Below are positions 60,244-64,000 of a stretch of 64,000 bases of DNA, piece by piece. Position 1 is the first letter of the stretch. Every line of letters begins with the position of its first letter. The notes below the pieces were generated by a model that was given only the letters and a program-made list of their open reading frames with translations, did no database searches and had not been told where the DNA came from. The position numbers and the translations under genes are program-made. Source of the stretch: Hydractinia symbiolongicarpus. Its lineage: Eukaryota; Cnidaria; Hydrozoa; Anthoathecata; Hydractiniidae. The stretch lies in the NCBI RefSeq assembly GCF_029227915.1, contig NC_079878.1, positions 9,236,001 to 9,300,000 on the forward strand. Reading direction: 5' to 3'.

Positions 60244-61230
60244 TGACTAAATATGATTGCCAACTTTGCTCCACTTAGATAAACGTTACTCCCTTCCACT
60301 ACTTCCAAAAACCCGCCACGTTTCCCAAAAACTTTCAGAAATAGGGTCATTTAACGGTACTAGCAATAACACTGAACTCAGTGTTAGGTCTATCATGCCC
60401 CGTTCTGTTCAGTAACATTGTTTTAATTTGTTAAAGGACGATGAAGCGAAACGATTTCGGGTTATGTAACGAACTTGTTTAGATAAAAATGTTTTCGCGT
60501 GTTGTAGGTTCCGTTTGGTTATTGTGAACGTCTGTTTTGAATAGTTTGGAATGAAAGAATATTATAAATTAAAGAACTACGATTGGCGCGCGACATCACA
60601 TAAAAGTATTGTCAATTCTTCAAGTGTCAACAGTAAACTGCCAAGATTCTCCTCCAAGGAATATTTTGTAATCCGTTCTGCCAAGCATCAGTAAGTATAT
60701 TTGTGTGTTGCAAAAACTGGCTTGTAACATCAGAAATACATGTGCCGTTGTAATGCTATCGCAATCATGGCATAATGTTTAAGCAAGGGTTTAAGAAAAC
60801 GTCACTGAAAATTTAAAGTCGATCCATTGATGTTTGCACAGTTTATGGGCTTTTATTAGTGAAAGATTTTTAAGCAAAATTTCTTTTAAAAAACGCAGGC
60901 AAGACCCATCATGCATGTTTTGATTTTCTGAATGAATCCTTTTAGCTACAAACATCTGCCCAACATTTGGCGACTCTTTGCATAAATTAAATTGACAGTT
61001 GGTCCACATTGGCCAATCACAATTCGTTTTCAAACAATTACACTAACTTTCAGCAAATCTGAAGATGAGTTTGTTTTCTTCGAATGCTGCTCCTGTTATT
61101 GTATCGCATGATTTCAATAGCTGAAAAGAAGATGTATCTCCTTTTCTTTTATGACAAAAGTTATGCAGCCACAGGCATTTTAGGCAGGCCTTGGAATTCC
61201 ATGTCCTCTTGTCTAGTCTTTTTAAATTAA
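60244..61230. other. Mostly non-coding; possible first exon at 60,552-60,690
   Basis: An open stretch beginning with ATG at about 60,552 (MKEYYKLKNYDWRATSHKS) ends at a strong donor, CATCAGTAAGTA near 60,690. It could be a first coding exon of a + strand gene, but no following exon was found. The rest shows nothing. Confidence 0.25.
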
Positions 61231-61249
61231 CTATCTGTATTAACTATTG

Positions 61250-61435
61250 AATTTCGCATTTAGACTTCTAATTACGTTATCTATACTTTTATCAGAGATA
61301 CATAGGGTATTGTCAACTGCAAAGTTACACATTGAAGAGTAAGAAACAATAAAAAATATGTCGTTGATGAAAATATTAAATAAAATAGAACATAGCACCG
61401 AACCTTGAGGAACTCCTTGCTTGAATCATAGTCAT
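61250..61435 (-). pseudogene. Non-LTR retrotransposon reverse transcriptase fragment
   Basis: On the - strand: KQGVPQGSVLCSILFNIFIN, the RT motif GVPQGSxLxPxLFxIxIND, then CNFAVDNTLC, the YADD-type active site in the FADDxT form with its first Asp changed to Val. Bounded by unrelated sequence; a short 5'-truncated relic. Confidence 0.75.
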
Positions 61436-61569
61436 AAGAAAAAAAGACTATGCTTGAATCGCCACTATTTTGAGTTTGCGCGCGTATTCCTGTACGACCG
61501 TACGACGTGCTTTGCGATCTACTTTTGCTTTTATTGAGTGACGTTACGAAAAAAGACCTTTATAAGCAT

Positions 61570-63153
61570 CTATTCGCCCTGAACCATTTGCTAATGATCT
61601 TGGAGGAGCAGGAAAGTTTCGAAAAATGAAATATTGGTGGGACAAAATTGTTGAGGTCGGTCCAAAATTAGGATATTATCCCAATGCTTCGAAATCTTGG
61701 TTGATAGTGAAGTCTGAAGTAAAAAGAGTTGAAGCAGAGAAGATTTTTGAAGACACAAATGTAAATATTAAGGAAGAAAGTACCTCGGAGGTTTCGTTGG
61801 CAGCGAGGAAGGAAAATCTAAATACGCAAGCAATTTAGTGAAAGAATGGTGTGAACAGCTTCTTGTACTCTCAAAAATTGCGAAAAGCCAACCACAAACA
61901 GCTTTTGCATTTTATAAGTGGCTTTAAACGCAAGATAACCTACTTCATTAGAACGTTTCCTGAAATACAGCTTCATATAGTAGCTTCATATAGCAGCTTT
62001 TGACAAAGTAATTGACTCAGTTTTCATACCAGCATTCACTGATGGTCACATATGTTCTTCTGGCGAAAGGCTTCTTTTGTCATTACCTGCTAGGATGGGT
62101 GGACTTGCTTTGCCGATCTTTGCAGATGCAGCTCCGGAAGAGTATCAGAACTCGATTTTGGTGACTGCACAACTGGTTGACAACATTAAGCAACAGAAAT
62201 CAGAAAATTCCATTGATATGGGAAAAACGAAGGTGAAACGTGAAATAGGAAAGAAACGTGAAGAAAATAGATCATCTATGCTATCACAATTGAGAGAAAG
62301 ATTGAATAAATAGGATATTAGAGCGAACGACCTTGCTACTACAAGTGGCGCTTCATCTTGGCTTACCACTCTGCCCCTTGAGTCAGAGAAATTTGTTCTA
62401 AGCAAAAGAGAGTTTTTCGACGCAATTAATCTCAGATACAGATGGCCTCTTTAATATCTACCTTCAATTTGTCCCTGCAATAAAGTGTATAGTGTAGATC
62501 ATACCATGTCTTGCCCAAAAGGTGGATTTTTATACATGAGACATGATGAAATGAAAGATTCGATCGCCAATCTTTTGCAAGAAACCTGCGAGGACGTTGA
62601 GATAGAGCCGCGACTAATCCTTCTGACTGGGGAAGCTCTTCCACCAAATGCTATTCAAGGGGATGAAACTAGACTAGATATTGCAGCTAGAAGTTTCTGG
62701 CAACGTGGTCAAAGGGCATTCTTTGATGTAAGGTTTTTCAACCCGTTTGCTTCAAGCCATGTTCATCAGAATCTTCAGAAGGTATTTTGCAACAATGAAA
62801 AAGAGAAGAAACGAAAATGCAACCAACGAGTGATTGAAATAGAGCCCGGATCATTTACTCTTTTGGCGTTTTCGAGTTATGGTGGTTGTAGTCATGAGGC
62901 AGAACGATTCGTTAAAGAACTTTCGTTGAAGTTAGCGCGTAGACAAGGAACGGAAGAAGGTTTTGTGATGAGTTGGTTACGAACGAAATTAAAATCAGCA
63001 ATCTTGTGTATAAGAGGATCGAGAACTTTGAAAAGGAATGACATGCCAACTGATCCATCAAACATCCTTATATCCCAGTCGGTTGGTAAATTGACGTGTG
63101 AACGAGAACGTACTGTTGAATATTTTATTTTTTTATTTTTTGTTTTTGGCTAA
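61570..63153 (+). pseudogene. Retroelement relic: C-terminal part of a cnidarian reverse-transcriptase protein family
   Basis: Three open pieces in order. 61,626-61,838 has WWDKIVEVGPKLGYYPNASK and SWLIVKSEV. 62,077-62,313 has SLPARMGGLALPIF. 62,485-63,153 has VDHTMSCPKGGF, RHDEMKDSIANLL, ETRLDIAARSFW, AFFDVRFFNPFA and FSSYGGCSHEA. These blocks recur together, after an RT domain, in cnidarian retroelement proteins known to me; the Cys/His-containing CPKGG...RH part and the DVRVFNP part are its most conserved blocks. Stops between pieces and loss of the RT domain show a dead, 5'-truncated copy. Confidence 0.65.
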
Positions 63154-63194
63154 AGCATAATTACACTAGCTCGCAGATGCTAGGGTATTCAAAT

Positions 63195-63285
63195 ACAGCT
63201 GTCCGTCCCAAAATGGAAATTTTTGCCTCTCTGAGCACCGATACGGGATTAGTCGTGTGTTCGAATCTCATCTTGGTAACTATTT
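63195..63285 (+). repeat. tRNA-like / SINE fragment
   Basis: GTGTTCGAATCTCATC near 63,258 contains a canonical pol III B box (GTTCGAATC). The preceding 40 bases are tRNA-like but do not form a full cloverleaf. Likely a SINE head. Confidence 0.45.
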
Positions 63286-63339
63286 TTACTTTTTTTTTTC
63301 TTTTTACTATCTCGCCTGCGAGGATGTGTTTCCAACTCG

Positions 63340-63675
63340 TAACTAACTAACCAAATGGTCAATTGAAACGTCACAAATTTAAACTTCATACCTAAACTCT
63401 CTAAGTACTTAGAAGTCATCGGCCAAAATTGGTATTTGTTTTCGACAAAATTTGGCACAGTTAACAAAAAGAAATAATGCTGAACATAATAGTGACATCA
63501 AAATTTTGCTTTTTGTCACCTAAATGTCATTTTAGGCCAAAATTGGTCCGAAAATTAAAATTACTTTATTTTCAACAAAATTTGGCAAAGTTAACCAAAA
63601 AAGTATGCTGAACATGATAGTGACATCAAAATGTTAACTTTCAACCATGAATGATAGGCTGTAATTTTTCTTTTT
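63340..63675 (+). mobile_element. Partial copy of the 128-bp tandem-unit element
   Basis: Shares AACTAACCAAATGGTCAATT, two GGCCAAAATTGGT units (near 63,421 and 63,535) and the closing TCAACCATGAATGATAGGCT with the copies at 8.6 and 13.1 kb. Neither inverted terminus is present. Confidence 0.75.
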
Positions 63676-63789
63676 TCTAGTAATTTGTTTTTTTGTTAAC
63701 TAAAGCTATTTCCTTTTTCGAACAATTAAGATCGTATATTATTTTTCTTTATTTTGCTTTTTCTCACTAAGTCACTTTCTTATAACCCG

Positions 63790-63827
63790 TTTTTTTTTTT
63801 TTTTTTTTTTTTTTTTGGGGGGGGGGG
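63790..63827. repeat. Homopolymer T27 then G11
   Basis: Simple low-complexity run. Length is likely inaccurate in any assembly. Confidence 0.9.
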
Positions 63828-64000
63828 AGGGTTTACTGAATTTCAAAAATTTTAGGTGGAGCTTGTGGTTTTTCTTCTTCCTGTCAGTCAGCATACTCCA
63901 GCTTCGTAACAGAAATCACAATTTCATAGACAGCTTTTTATAAACTTTGTTGGCGAGCTAGTTTACGTATATTATACGTCTTGTTTGTATATTATATTGT

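Overview
The window is AT-rich animal genomic DNA: short exons with canonical splice sites, long introns, dense mobile-element relics and no bacterial-type gene packing. Gene content (KDM8/JMJD5, Sec61 beta, a 10-cysteine Dickkopf/prokineticin-like secreted ligand with a single cysteine domain) and the repeat families point to a cnidarian, most likely a hydrozoan. That assignment is an inference from families recognised by eye; no search was run.

Layout. 0-3.4 kb: 3' part of a BEL/Pao retrotransposon, then a decayed piggyBac transposase with an intact right end. 5.7-6.9 kb: a lone membrane-type exon (+) and two exons of SEC61B (-). 8.6-9.4 and 13.1-14.4 kb: two copies of a non-autonomous inverted-repeat element built on about 128-bp tandem units. 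16.4-16.8 kb: decayed Harbinger-like transposase. 17.9-19.1 kb: intact, intronless KDM8. 19.8-32.65 kb: a 20-exon gene for a 930-aa coiled-coil protein with two UVR-like motifs, reconstructed exon by exon with all phases matching. 34.1-35.0 kb: Tigger/pogo-like relic. 37.46-42.18 kb: an endogenous parvovirus-like element inside a 455/539-bp direct duplication. 42.2-44.6 kb: nested Tc1-like and RAG1-type RING relics. 45.4-47.0 kb: OTU-like protease gene split by a repeat. 49.7-53.5 kb: inverted-repeat-bounded segment and tandem repeats. 53.8-55.3 kb: a 4-exon secreted 10-Cys ligand gene. 59.4-60.2 kb: a T-skewed block and a MITE. 61.2-63.2 kb: two retroelement relics.

The most striking system is the 3.7-kb viral insertion at 37,910-41,645. 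It is ambisense: an open capsid-like gene on + converges on a replication gene set on - that carries an HUH endonuclease motif and an SF3 helicase. The replication side is broken by a stop and two frame changes. Next to the Rep promoter lies a perfect 17-bp stem-loop followed by a GC-rich palindromic tract, as in a parvoviral terminus. The + strand is T-rich through both genes regardless of coding direction. The host-like flank is directly duplicated on both sides, and the capsid frame opens exactly at that junction. This suggests insertion of a left-truncated viral genome with a large target duplication, followed by Rep decay while the capsid frame stayed open.

The cellular genes (KDM8, SEC61B, the UVR protein, the secreted ligand) show no functional linkage to each other.
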